Source: Patescibacteria group bacterium
Lineage (GTDB): Bacteria; Patescibacteriota; Minisyncoccia; Phycocordibacterales; SBAW01
NCBI GenBank assembly: GCA_028866155.1
Contig: JAGWIT010000001.1
Span: 1-64,000, forward strand
Direction of reading: 5' to 3'
DNA: 64,000 bases
How positions within the stretch are numbered: the stretch's first letter is position 1; the number at the start of each line of letters is the position of its first letter. Of the stretch, positions 19,396 to 34,167 are shown piece by piece. The translations under genes and the position numbers were made by a program. A model generated the notes under the pieces. That model made no database searches. It was given only the letters and a program-made list of their open reading frames with translations, and was not told where the DNA came from.

Positions 19396-20646
19396 ATGAC
19401 AAAAAAGGATAAATTATCGGTCGAGCCGTACAAAGGCGTGCGCGATTTCTATCCCGAGGAGCAGGCATTTCTCAACTACTTCATTGCCACGTGCCGCGAA
19501 TTCGTCGAGAAGGTCGGTTATGTCGAATATGATGCTTCGCCGCTTGAACCCTCGGAGCTCTATAAAGCCAAGGGCGCCGAAAATGAGGAGATGGTCAATG
19601 AGCAAACCTACACCTTTGTCGACCGCGGCGGGCGCGAGGTGACGCTCCGGCCCGAAATGACGCCGACGGTGGCGCGCATGGTGGCGGGCAAGCGCCGCGA
19701 GCTTGGCTTCCCTTTGCGGTGGTATTCACTGCCCAATTGTTTTAGATACGAGCGGCCCCAGCGCGGTCGTCTGCGCGAATTTTGGCAACTCAACGTCGAT
19801 CTCTTCGGCTCGCATTCCCCGTATGCCGATGCTGAAATTATCGCCATGGCGTATGGTCTGATGAAGGCATTTGGGGCGGAGGATGACGACTTTGTAATAA
19901 AAGTGAATAGCCGCGCATATCTTAATAAGTTGACAGAAAAACTTTCTGATGAAGCCCGTAAAAAACTTTTTAATTTACTTGACCGCAAAACCAAGATGCC
20001 AAGCGACGAGTTTGAAGCGGGTTTGCGTGAACTTGCTATTTCTCCAGAAAGATTTATGAGCGCTGAAGGACCAGCTGAGATTGAAAAAATGATTAGAGAA
20101 TTTAGTGACGCTGGTATTAAAAATATTATCTACGATCCCTCAATCGTGCGGGGCTTTGCCTATTACACCGGCATGGTGTTCGAGGTGTTCGACACCCACC
20201 CCGACAACAATCGCGCGCTCTTCGGCGGCGGGCGCTACGACAATTTAACCGCGATGTTCGACGACGAGCCGGTGGCGGGTGTGGGGTTTGGCATGGGCGA
20301 CGTCACCATCCGCGACTTCTTGGCAGTGCGCAATTTGTTGCCCGTCTACGCGCCGCCCACGCACGTTTATATAGCTATACCGTCGTCCGAATTGGCCCTC
20401 CAGGCGCAAACCTTCGCGGGGAGCCTGCGCCAGCAAGGCGTCAACGTCGCGGTGGACTTTGGCGAGAAGAAGCTCGGCGACCAGATCAAGACGGCTGCCA
20501 AGCACAACATACCGTTCGTTATCGTGCTCGGGCAAGACGAGCTCGCCTCGGGACAATACACCGTTCGAGATCTTGAAACCGGCAGTGAAAAAAAGCTGGA
20601 TAAGGGTCAGTTGTCCGAATTCTTCTTAAATATTGAACGCAAATAA
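19396..20646 (+). CDS. hisS: Histidyl-tRNA synthetase, archaeal-like type
   Basis: Charges tRNA-His. 416 aa, class II core with motif 2 FRYERPQRGRLREFWQLNVDLFG, the histidine loop VRGFAYYTGMVFEVFD, GGGRYD motif 3 region and a C-terminal anticodon-binding domain. The LRPEMTPTVARM segment, in place of the LRPEGT form common in bacteria, is like archaeal/eukaryotic-type HisRS, which I have seen associated with CPR. The middle of the gene (about 19860-20130) is clearly more AT-rich than its flanks. The following exonuclease gene starts 6 bp after the stop, so they are likely co-transcribed. Confidence 0.94.
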   Translation: MTKKDKLSVEPYKGVRDFYPEEQAFLNYFIATCREFVEKVGYVEYDASPLEPSELYKAKGAENEEMVNEQTYTFVDRGGREVTLRPEMTPTVARMVAGKRRELGFPLRWYSLPNCFRYERPQRGRLREFWQLNVDLFGSHSPYADAEIIAMAYGLMKAFGAEDDDFVIKVNSRAYLNKLTEKLSDEARKKLFNLLDRKTKMPSDEFEAGLRELAISPERFMSAEGPAEIEKMIREFSDAGIKNIIYDPSIVRGFAYYTGMVFEVFDTHPDNNRALFGGGRYDNLTAMFDDEPVAGVGFGMGDVTIRDFLAVRNLLPVYAPPTHVYIAIPSSELALQAQTFAGSLRQQGVNVAVDFGEKKLGDQIKTAAKHNIPFVIVLGQDELASGQYTVRDLETGSEKKLDKGQLSEFFLNIERK

Positions 20647-20652
20647 ATCGGT

Positions 20653-21228
20653 ATGAAAGTACTTACCTTCGACATCGAAACGACGGGCGAATTTTTAGGC
20701 AACGGCGACTTTTCAAATCAAGAGGTCACGGTTGTCGGCGTACACGACTCTGAGACCAGCGAATTTTCATCATATCTCAAAGAAGAGTTGCACAAGATGT
20801 GGCCCCTGTTCGAGCGGGCCGACATCATCGTCGGGTACAACAGCGACCACTTCGATATCCCCATCCTCAACAAATACTATGCGGGCGACCTCGGCAAAAT
20901 TAAAAGCGTCGACTTGCTCAAAGAGATTAAGAACGTGCTCGGCAGGCGGCTGAAGCTCGATAACCTGGCCGAAGCGACGCTCGGCAAAAAAAAGAGCGGC
21001 AACGGCCTCGAGGCCGTCAAATGGTGGGCCGAGGGCAAAGTTGAGCAGGTGCGCGCCTACTGCATAGACGACGTGCGAATCACGCGGGAACTATATGACT
21101 ACGCCAAAAAGCACGGCAGTCTCAAATATAAAGACTATGACGGTAAGCGAGAAATAAAGCTCGACACCAGCCAGTGGGAGATTCTTCCGGCCAATGGCGG
21201 AGCTCTTACACACACCTTGCCCTTTTAA
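20653..21228 (+). CDS. DEDD-family 3'-5' exonuclease-like protein
   Basis: 191 aa, RNase H-like fold of the RNase_H_2/predicted-exonuclease type. Catalytic acids by motif: FDIETT (D7, E9), NSDHFDIP (Asp), and YCIDDVRITRELYDYA (last Asp of the DEDDy pattern). It probably trims DNA or RNA 3' ends; the substrate is unknown. It sits 6 bp after hisS in the same direction. Confidence 0.85.
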   Translation: MKVLTFDIETTGEFLGNGDFSNQEVTVVGVHDSETSEFSSYLKEELHKMWPLFERADIIVGYNSDHFDIPILNKYYAGDLGKIKSVDLLKEIKNVLGRRLKLDNLAEATLGKKKSGNGLEAVKWWAEGKVEQVRAYCIDDVRITRELYDYAKKHGSLKYKDYDGKREIKLDTSQWEILPANGGALTHTLPF

Positions 21229-21251
21229 TAGTAGCTTTGTAGAATTAGCTT

Positions 21252-22013
21252 ATGAAATCACAATATATTTTGCCTATTACTATTGTTGTCGCGGGTTTGC
21301 TCATTGCCGGTGCGGTTTTTTGGGTCGGTAAAAGCGGGACTATAGCGCCCAATACCACCAACGGCCAGCAACAAAATATCACCTTCCCTCCGGTGACCTC
21401 GGCCGACCACATCCTTGGCAACCCCAATGCACCGGTTAAAGTTATAGAGTACGCCGACCTTGAGTGCCCATACTGCAAGGTATTCGAAACGACGATGCAT
21501 CAGGTGATGGACTACTACGGCCAGTCGGGGCGGGTGGCATGGGTGTACCGTCCGTTCCCGCTCGCGCAAATCCACTCCAAAGCTCCGCAGGAAGCCGAGG
21601 CGGCCGAGTGTGCGGCCGACCAGGGCGGCAGTACGGCGTTCTTCAACTACATCGACAAGCTGTATGCGATCACGCCGTCGGAGAACGGGCTTGATTTGGC
21701 GCAGCTGCCAGTCATTGCCGGGGACGTCGGGCTCAATGTCACCCAGTTCAACACGTGCCTTAGCTCAGGCAAATATGCCTCGAAGGTCCAGCAAAGCTAC
21801 AATGACGCCATCGCCGCAGGCGGCACCGGCACACCGTACATCCTCATCACGGTGCAGGGCTCAAAAGACGCGGTGCCGCTCGAGGGCGCCCAGCCCTACG
21901 ACAGCATGCGTGCGGCAATAGACGCGGTGCTCTCGACCATTCCCGGCGGCTCGGCCACCACCGCAAGCAGCACACCGGCGGCTACTCCAACCGCCCCCGC
22001 AGCCACTCAGTAA
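21252..22013 (+). CDS. Membrane-anchored DsbA-like thiol oxidoreductase
   Basis: 253 aa. An N-terminal TM (about 6-26) precedes a thioredoxin fold with active site C72-P-Y-C75 (DLECPYCKVFE). A cis-Pro region GTGTPYILI lies near 195-203, and an Ala/Thr/Pro tail ends the protein. DsbA-like proteins oxidise cysteines in exported proteins, which fits the Cys-containing surface proteins in this window. A -10 TAGAAT (21240-21245) ends 6 nt before the ATG. It is convergent with the nuclease gene. Confidence 0.9.
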   Translation: MKSQYILPITIVVAGLLIAGAVFWVGKSGTIAPNTTNGQQQNITFPPVTSADHILGNPNAPVKVIEYADLECPYCKVFETTMHQVMDYYGQSGRVAWVYRPFPLAQIHSKAPQEAEAAECAADQGGSTAFFNYIDKLYAITPSENGLDLAQLPVIAGDVGLNVTQFNTCLSSGKYASKVQQSYNDAIAAGGTGTPYILITVQGSKDAVPLEGAQPYDSMRAAIDAVLSTIPGGSATTASSTPAATPTAPAATQ

Positions 22014-22018
22014 AAATC

Positions 22019-22864
22019 CTACAAATCGGGCCTGAAGTGTGCATCGTATTCTTCGGGGAGGAGGTTAATATTATAGATATCAAGCGAGTTCTCGCCTTCG
22101 AAAAGATCCGACGGGTTGGGCAGAAATACTTTGGTGTGCGCTATGACTTCTGTCGCATCGCGGATGAGCCGGTTAAAAATGATGAACTCGCGCCGAAAGG
22201 CGCGAAAGTCTATAACATACCGCCGCAGCTGCGGGCTGCCGTCGGCGTTGCGGGTTATTTTACATTCATGCACGATAAAGCGCCGCACCGGTTTGCCGTA
22301 GAGTTTTTTTACCGTGTAGTAATTGAATATCGCCTGAAAGACAAAAAGAGATTTATCGGCCCGCAACGGGCTGAATGCGGCGACGAACTTATGGTCGACA
22401 ATATCAACTCCGCGCGGATCGACTTTTGATTGAACGACCAGGTCGGAGACGGCTTTTATCGGGAGCGGCAAGCCCTCTACTTCAGCCACCGCTTTAACTT
22501 CAACACCAAGCACCTTGTATGTGGGCGGCCGCGCGAGGTAAAAGCCTATAGCCTGCAGATACTCGTGCTCCATTGCGGCGCGCTTTTTCTTTTTTGCCAA
22601 GCGGCTCCTTGCCTTGCCGAAGTTTATCTCAAAGTCCGGCACCTCCCGCAGATACTCAAGCCCCAATTCAGTGGCGCCCTCCTTCCCTAATCCGCCATAA
22701 AAATGCTGGAGAGCCACGTGCCCTGCGCGCCCGACAATGCCGGACGGGCTCGAGGGCGTGTCATACACCTCTTCGACATAGCGCTTATACCAGGCCAGCG
22801 GATTGCGCAAAAAAGCCATCAACGAAGAGTGGCTCCAGTGTTTGATGGGAAGTTCTTTGCCCAT
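22019..22864 (-). CDS. PD-(D/E)XK superfamily nuclease
   Basis: 281 aa related to RecB C-terminal or Cas4-like nucleases (PDDEXK_1). It starts with SHSSLMAFLRNPLAWYKRY, has the helix GHVALQHFY, and the catalytic core AVSDLV followed by DIVDHKFV (D...D-x-K). Unlike Cas4 and AddB it has no obvious Fe-S cysteine cluster, and no helicase or Cas gene is nearby, so a general DNA-repair role is more likely. A -10 TAGAAT (22876-22871) ends 6 nt before the ATG. Confidence 0.85.
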   Translation of the reverse strand: MGKELPIKHWSHSSLMAFLRNPLAWYKRYVEEVYDTPSSPSGIVGRAGHVALQHFYGGLGKEGATELGLEYLREVPDFEINFGKARSRLAKKKKRAAMEHEYLQAIGFYLARPPTYKVLGVEVKAVAEVEGLPLPIKAVSDLVVQSKVDPRGVDIVDHKFVAAFSPLRADKSLFVFQAIFNYYTVKKLYGKPVRRFIVHECKITRNADGSPQLRRYVIDFRAFRREFIIFNRLIRDATEVIAHTKVFLPNPSDLFEGENSLDIYNINLLPEEYDAHFRPDL

Positions 22865-22935
22865 ATCTCTATTCTACTTGCCTTCTTCCTGCATATCGAG
22901 TATAAAAAGAAAAGTATTGCAGTAGGAGTGCTGAG

Positions 22936-23061
22936 ATGGAAGCTTTAAAAACCTTCGCGGAATGGTGGGGTTTGATGGCCATTATCCTGGTCATCATGTT
23001 CCCCCTGCTCCCGTGGCTCCGCAAATACTACCGCAAAATCACCAAACGCCTGATTCGCTGA
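22936..23061 (+). CDS. 41-aa single-TM small protein
   Basis: Too short for routine ORF calling but well supported: Shine-Dalgarno AGGAG (22924-22928) with 7-nt spacing, an ATG at 22936, and a strong terminator overlapping the stop. It begins MEALKTFAEWWG, then a TM of about 18 residues (LMAIILVIMFPLLPWL), then a strongly basic tail (RKYYRKITKRLIR). Inside-positive topology is expected. Function unknown; similar small proteins regulate membrane complexes or are toxin-like, but nothing here proves either. Confidence 0.7.
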   Translation: MEALKTFAEWWGLMAIILVIMFPLLPWLRKYYRKITKRLIR

Positions 23062-23078
23062 AAAGCGAGTCAGGCGTT
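23045..23078. terminator. Strong bidirectional terminator hairpin
   Basis: 15-bp stem (23045-23059 with 23064-23078, one T-G pair) and a GAAA tetraloop, with a T-rich flank on both sides. It overlaps the stop of the 41-aa gene and lies just beyond the rpoD stop, so it separates convergent transcripts. Confidence 0.8.
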
Positions 23079-23092
23079 CTTGTATTTATCCT

Positions 23093-24376
23093 TTAATAAC
23101 TCCGTAGTCTTTTTGCCTTTTCGTGCGTGCGGATGCGCTCGAGAGCTTTAGCCTCTATTTGGCGGATACGCTCGCGCGTGACGCCAAACTTTTTGCCCAC
23201 CTCCTCAAGCGTGTGGTAGATGCCGTCCTCAAGACCGTGGCGCAGTTTGAGTATCTCGCGTTCTTTTGGCGAGAGTTCGTCGAGGATCTCCCGCAACTGG
23301 TCGGCCAAAATGCGGCGCGCCACCTCCTGGTCGGGCGAGAGAATTTTGTCGTCTTTGATGAAGTCGCCGAGCGTCGACTTGCCGTCGCCGTCATCGTCGC
23401 CGACCGGACTCTCGAGCGAGACCGTATCCTGATCTATCTTTTCTATCTGGTAGACCTTCTCGACATCGATGCCCATCTCAAGCGCTATCTCCTCGGCCAG
23501 AGGGTCGCGGCCGAGATCCTGGCTGAGACGCCGCGAGACCTGCTTGTACTTGGCAATGGTCTCGACCATGTGTACGGGGATGCGGATGGTGCGGCTTTGG
23601 TCCGCCAAAGCGCGCGTAATGGCCTGGCGGATCCACCACGTCGCATAGGTAGAAAACTTGTAGCCTTTGGTGTAGTCAAACTTATCGACCGCCTTAAAGA
23701 GGCCGAGGTTGCCTTCCTGTATGAGGTCAAGCAAGGTGAGGTCGGGCGAGCGACCGACATATTTTTTGGCAATAGACACGACGAGGCGCAGATTGGCGCG
23801 CGCCAAGAGGTTCCTCGCCTCGCTGTCGCCCTCGGTGATGCGCTTGGCGAGATCGCGCTCGGACTGCGCGTTGAGGAGCGGGTACTTGCCTATCTCACGC
23901 AGGTACATTTGTATCGAGTCGTACTGCGAGTCCGAGCGGGAGTAACCCTTCTCGGCTACCGCTTCATTTATTTCGAGCATGCCGCCGCCTTCGAGCACGT
24001 CGATGCCGGCGGTCGCGAACTTTTCATACAGCTCTTCAAGAAAGACCACGTCGCTCTCTATCGTCGGGAAGCTCTTGAGTATCTCGTCATAGGTGACGAA
24101 GCCGCGCTGGCGGCCGCTGGCCATCAGCGCCTCGGCCTTCTTGTCCTGCTCCTGCGCTTTTTTGAGGAGCTTGGGGCTCAGGGGCGAGACTATTTTCCCC
24201 GACGCTTTGGTGGTCCCGACCTTGCGTCGGGACTTAGACGCAAGCTTTGCCTGCCCGCGGATGCGGGACGCGGCCAGGGAGCGCCGCTTCGCGGCGCTAA
24301 GTCTAAATTTGCGCGCCTTAGCGCTCGCGGTTTTGCCCTTCCGCGATTTTTTGCCTGCCGCCTTCTTTTTCGCCAT
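23093..24376 (-). CDS. rpoD: Primary sigma factor, sigma-70 family
   Basis: Directs RNA polymerase to promoters. 427 aa from the ATG at 24376. The N-terminus is Lys/Arg-rich and low-complexity (KKKAAGKKSRKGK), then regions 1.2-2.4 (YDSIQMYLREIG, NLRLVVSIAKKY, LDLIQEGNLGLFKAVDKFDY, YATWWIRQAITRAL), region 3, and region 4 (LEEVGKKFGVTRERIRQIEAKALERIR). I chose 24376 because a perfect TATAAT (24389-24384) ends 7 nt before it; a Met at 24385 is also in frame. It follows dnaG, as in the classical macromolecular-synthesis operon. Its N-terminal linker DNA holds three palindromes. Confidence 0.95.
   Translation of the reverse strand: MAKKKAAGKKSRKGKTASAKARKFRLSAAKRRSLAASRIRGQAKLASKSRRKVGTTKASGKIVSPLSPKLLKKAQEQDKKAEALMASGRQRGFVTYDEILKSFPTIESDVVFLEELYEKFATAGIDVLEGGGMLEINEAVAEKGYSRSDSQYDSIQMYLREIGKYPLLNAQSERDLAKRITEGDSEARNLLARANLRLVVSIAKKYVGRSPDLTLLDLIQEGNLGLFKAVDKFDYTKGYKFSTYATWWIRQAITRALADQSRTIRIPVHMVETIAKYKQVSRRLSQDLGRDPLAEEIALEMGIDVEKVYQIEKIDQDTVSLESPVGDDDGDGKSTLGDFIKDDKILSPDQEVARRILADQLREILDELSPKEREILKLRHGLEDGIYHTLEEVGKKFGVTRERIRQIEAKALERIRTHEKAKRLRSY
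24213..24298. repeat. Three adjacent palindromes in the rpoD linker
   Basis: GTCCCGAC-CTTGC-GTCGGGAC (24213-24233), CCCGC-GGAT-GCGGG (24254-24267) and AGCGCCGC-TTC-GCGGCGCT (24280-24298). All lie in the non-conserved basic N-terminal region of RpoD and keep the frame open, as expected for palindromic elements tolerated in linkers. Confidence 0.6.
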
Positions 24377-24413
24377 TTTCACCATTATATCACACAAGCC
24401 CCGCAGAGGGAAG

Positions 24414-26132
24414 CTATTTGCGCAGTTCCTGCTGGCGACGCTTGAGGAAAGAAAGCTTATGGAGCAGACTCTTCTGGTCGCTCCCTGTTTCATGCAGTTG
24501 ATGCTGGACGAGGTTCATTTCTTCTTCAAGCTGGGAGCGCTCTATCGTATCGAATAATGATTGTTTAGCGGCTGCCGTTTCTTCCCCTAATGACTCAAAT
24601 AGGAAGCGCAGCGCCTCGGCCTCGGGCTCCAATTGTTTTTGTATGGAGGCGTACCGCTCTTCGCCGAGCAAACCGGAGAGCTTCTTTTGCAATTCCGCGT
24701 CATGTGGAAAATAAAAGATGAGCATGCCGGCGGCTTTTTCGAGATTGGTGCGCTCCGCCGTTTGCAAGGGAGCGGGTTCTGTTTCTTCAATATGCAGCGC
24801 GGGTTTTTTTGCTACTTCTGCGCGGACCGCCGCCTCAGACACCTCTAGCCGCGAAGCAGTAATGCGGACAAAATGCTCCTGCTCTATCGCGCTCTGGAGC
24901 GCGGCAATAAGTGGGAGCACCCGGGACTCGGCCAATTTTTTATATGCGCGTTCGTCTTTGGCCTGCGGGCGCAGTACATCCAAAAAGAACTCTATCGCCG
25001 TTTTAGAGGTCCGCACCGCGGCCTTAAGAAGCTCGGGGTTCTCTTTGGCGACATCGGCCGGATCCTTGCCCTCGGGGAGGGCTGGCACTTTGACATCAAA
25101 GCCGTGCGAGTATGCCATCAGCGTGCTTTTGAGCCCTGCGCGTATTCCCGCCGAGTCGGCATCGAGCGCCAGCACCAAACGCTTGCTAAGCCTGCCGAGG
25201 AGCGAGAGATGCTCGTCGGTGAGCGCCGTGCCGGAAATCGCGACCGTAAATGGCAAACCCGATTGGTGAGACATCACGACGTCGAACTGCCCCTCGACGA
25301 GCAGGATGCAGTCAGCCTTGCGGATAAAATTTTTGGCGATGTGGAGCCCATAGAGCATGCGCGATTTTTTAAACAGCGCGGTCTCGGGGCTGTTGACGTA
25401 TTTTGCGGGTTCAGCCCGCGGCTCGGCATCAGTTTTGCGCGCATCGCCAGGCATATCTTCAAAAAATCTGCCTGAGAACGCGATGACCTTGCCGTTCATG
25501 TCAAACAGCGGGAACATGATGCGCCCGCGAAACCGGTCGTAGATATTCCCCGGGGTTGAACCTCTATCCGCGAGGTTCGACCTCGCGGGATCAATTGCCA
25601 GCCCAGCATCAACTATCTCGTCCTTTTTAAATTCGAGTGACGCCAAATGTTCCGTCAATTCGCGCCAGCTTGCCGGCGCATAACCGAGACGCCACGTCTT
25701 AGTAGTATCATCATGCACGCCGCGCGCGCGGATATAGTCGGCGACATCTTTGCGCCCTGCCAACTTGGACTCAAAAAAAACCGTGGCGGCCTCAAGCACA
25801 TCTTTCAATCTTTCGTCATGCTCTTTGTGCTCGGGTGCCGGAGCGAAGTTCTTTTTCAACTTCACGCCCGCTTTTTCGGCAAGCTGCTTTAAAGCGGTCG
25901 GGAAGTCAACACCGTCCATTTTTTGGACAAAAGAAAAAATATCGCCCTTTTCGCCGCATCCAAAACACATGTAGGTGCCCCTCTCGGGGCTTACCATGAA
26001 CGATGGCGTGCGCTCTTTGTGGAAGGGGCACTTGGCGCGAAAATTCCTCCCCGCGCGCTGGAGTTGTACGTACTGCCCCACCACATCATTGATGCTGAGC
26101 TTATTCTTAATTTCCTGAACTTGGGAGTCCAT
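24414..26132 (-). CDS. dnaG: DNA primase
   Basis: Makes RNA primers for replication. 572 aa. The CHC2 zinc ribbon has C35, H38, C56 and C59 (CPFHKERTPSF ... CFGCGEKGD). The Toprim catalytic domain follows (EGQFDVV, LALDADSAG), then a helical C-terminal domain for DnaB contact. A perfect 9-bp palindrome lies in the domain-linker DNA (25568-25588), translating near ARSNLADRGSTPGN. TAGACT ends 8 nt before the ATG. rpoD follows 37 bp downstream. Confidence 0.96.
   Translation of the reverse strand: MDSQVQEIKNKLSINDVVGQYVQLQRAGRNFRAKCPFHKERTPSFMVSPERGTYMCFGCGEKGDIFSFVQKMDGVDFPTALKQLAEKAGVKLKKNFAPAPEHKEHDERLKDVLEAATVFFESKLAGRKDVADYIRARGVHDDTTKTWRLGYAPASWRELTEHLASLEFKKDEIVDAGLAIDPARSNLADRGSTPGNIYDRFRGRIMFPLFDMNGKVIAFSGRFFEDMPGDARKTDAEPRAEPAKYVNSPETALFKKSRMLYGLHIAKNFIRKADCILLVEGQFDVVMSHQSGLPFTVAISGTALTDEHLSLLGRLSKRLVLALDADSAGIRAGLKSTLMAYSHGFDVKVPALPEGKDPADVAKENPELLKAAVRTSKTAIEFFLDVLRPQAKDERAYKKLAESRVLPLIAALQSAIEQEHFVRITASRLEVSEAAVRAEVAKKPALHIEETEPAPLQTAERTNLEKAAGMLIFYFPHDAELQKKLSGLLGEERYASIQKQLEPEAEALRFLFESLGEETAAAKQSLFDTIERSQLEEEMNLVQHQLHETGSDQKSLLHKLSFLKRRQQELRK
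25568..25588. repeat. Perfect palindrome inside dnaG
   Basis: CCGCGAGGT (25568-25576), TCG loop, ACCTCGCGG (25580-25588). It sits in-frame between the primase zinc/N-terminal and Toprim conserved blocks. Confidence 0.55.
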
Positions 26133-26171
26133 AGACTTATAGTCTACTCTTTTTGGTCCTTTCGCTTGTAC

Positions 26172-26200
26172 TTGACATTAGTGAAAAGTAAATGTTAAAA
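26172..26200 (+). promoter_or_regulatory. Promoter TTGACA-17-TTAAAA with leader hairpin
   Basis: -35 TTGACA (26172-26177), 17 nt, TTAAAA (26195-26200). The leader then has a 7-bp hairpin, CGCTGTA-atctc-TACAGCG (about 26223-26241), before the Shine-Dalgarno at 26262-26266. Confidence 0.55.
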
Positions 26201-26274
26201 CAAAGCCGGAGTTCGTCTGGGGCGCTGTAATCTCTACAGCGTGAGAGGCAAATCCAATAGCAGGAGCATTGAAA

Positions 26275-26970
26275 ATGTCAAAGAAGAGAACTTCCTCTAT
26301 CGTGAGCGGAGCAGGTTTCGCCGCTGCATTTTGGCAAACCCTAGATCTGGCTGTCCGACAACGAGACGGCACCGACGAAGATATCTATCACATAGGAACC
26401 GACGGCGGTTCTCGATTGATTAACCAGTTTGCCGACCTGATTATGGGAGCGAGATTGGTGACCGTCCGGGAGTGGCAAACGTGGCGAAAAGTAACCATCG
26501 GGACTCACTCGGGCTTAGCTGCGTTGGCGTGGGAAGCTCAAGGAACTTTCCAAGTCAAAAAGGGGTCGCATACGCAAATCCTCCTCGAATATCTTGCTGA
26601 AAAGGAACCCTTTGCTGTCGCTTCCTCTTCGCAAGAATTGGAGCTAATTGTGGTGACCGTGCGAGGGCTCGATTTATGCAATCCATATAGCTCCTATGCG
26701 TCCATCTGCATCCGGGCTCAAGAATTTGGATTGTCCCTTTGCCCGCCAGAAGTGGCTCTTCAGCTCTGTTTACAACACAATTGGGAGCCGTGGCTGAATT
26801 ATGTGCTGATTGGCTCCGAATTGTTCCGTCTCAACCACGGTTACCCTAAGTACCTCTTTCAGCTCCGCAAATCAAAAGAAGAATCGCGGGAAATTGAATT
26901 TCGGGAAATAAGTTATGACTCGAATGAATTCCCCGGACATACACCTTTCGTATTTGTACGCAACAAATAG
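26275..26970 (+). CDS. Orphan 231-aa soluble protein
   Basis: MSKKRTSSIVSGAG start, no TM or signal peptide; blocks LVTVREWQTWRKVTIGTHSG, ELELIVVTVRGLDL, LSLCPPEVALQLCLQ and WEPWLNYVLIGSELFRL look like a conserved globular domain. I recall similar uncharacterised proteins in Parcubacteria but cannot name a family. It has AGGAG 8 nt before the ATG, its own TTGACA promoter and its own terminator, and is more AT-rich than the surrounding dnaG and rpoBC. It may be laterally acquired or an independently regulated CPR-specific gene. Confidence 0.75.
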   Translation: MSKKRTSSIVSGAGFAAAFWQTLDLAVRQRDGTDEDIYHIGTDGGSRLINQFADLIMGARLVTVREWQTWRKVTIGTHSGLAALAWEAQGTFQVKKGSHTQILLEYLAEKEPFAVASSSQELELIVVTVRGLDLCNPYSSYASICIRAQEFGLSLCPPEVALQLCLQHNWEPWLNYVLIGSELFRLNHGYPKYLFQLRKSKEESREIEFREISYDSNEFPGHTPFVFVRNK

Positions 26971-26991
26971 ACCAAGCGTCATAATGTCAAA

Positions 26992-27018
26992 ACGCCGCCC
27001 GGGTAGTCCGGACGGCGT
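26992..27018 (+). terminator. Terminator after the orphan gene
   Basis: ACGCCG-c-CCGG / CCGG-a-CGGCGT stem followed by CTTTTTC on the plus strand. The minus side is also T-rich (TTTTG), so it may also serve rpoBC, which ends at 27036. Confidence 0.75.
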
Positions 27019-27035
27019 CTTTTTCATAATAATTT

Positions 27036-33914
<6,879 letters not shown>

Positions 33915-33919
33915 AGAGT

Positions 33920-34159
33920 TTTATACTAGGGGCCTTAGTAATTCGAACTTCTACTTTTTAAAAAGAATCAAGACTGTTATGCACAGTGTCAAAACACGAA
34001 AAGTCGGGGCGCATATAAAGCTCCCCTGCTCGATTCCTCAAGCGTGTGGTTTTATCCTCCCACCTCTATTGATTTGTATCGAAACCCCGCTCTCGATACT
34101 CAGTCGTTACCCTGCCCTGGTTTCGCTCTCTAGTATAGCAAACAGGGTTTGGCTGTCAA
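33920..34159 (-). promoter_or_regulatory. rpoBC promoters and structured leader
   Basis: Distal promoter TTGACA (34159-34154), 16 nt, TATACT (34137-34132) gives a leader of about 210 nt. The leader can fold into GTATCGA/TCGATAC, GTGG/CCAC, GCTTGA-GGAA-TCGAGC (GNRA loop) and GGGG-GC/GC-CCCC hairpins. Proximal promoter TTCGAA, 16 nt, TATAAA (33925-33920) would give a leaderless mRNA. The leader contains no convincing ORF. Confidence 0.55.
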
Positions 34160-34167
34160 ATAGGCAA

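Noticed and set aside
22019..22864. Cas4-type CRISPR nuclease
   Set aside because: The PD-(D/E)XK core is present, but there is no Cys cluster typical of Cas4 and no cas genes or array nearby.
23123..24445. 440-aa open frame antisense to rpoD
   Set aside because: Mirror of rpoD codons, no domain or start signals.
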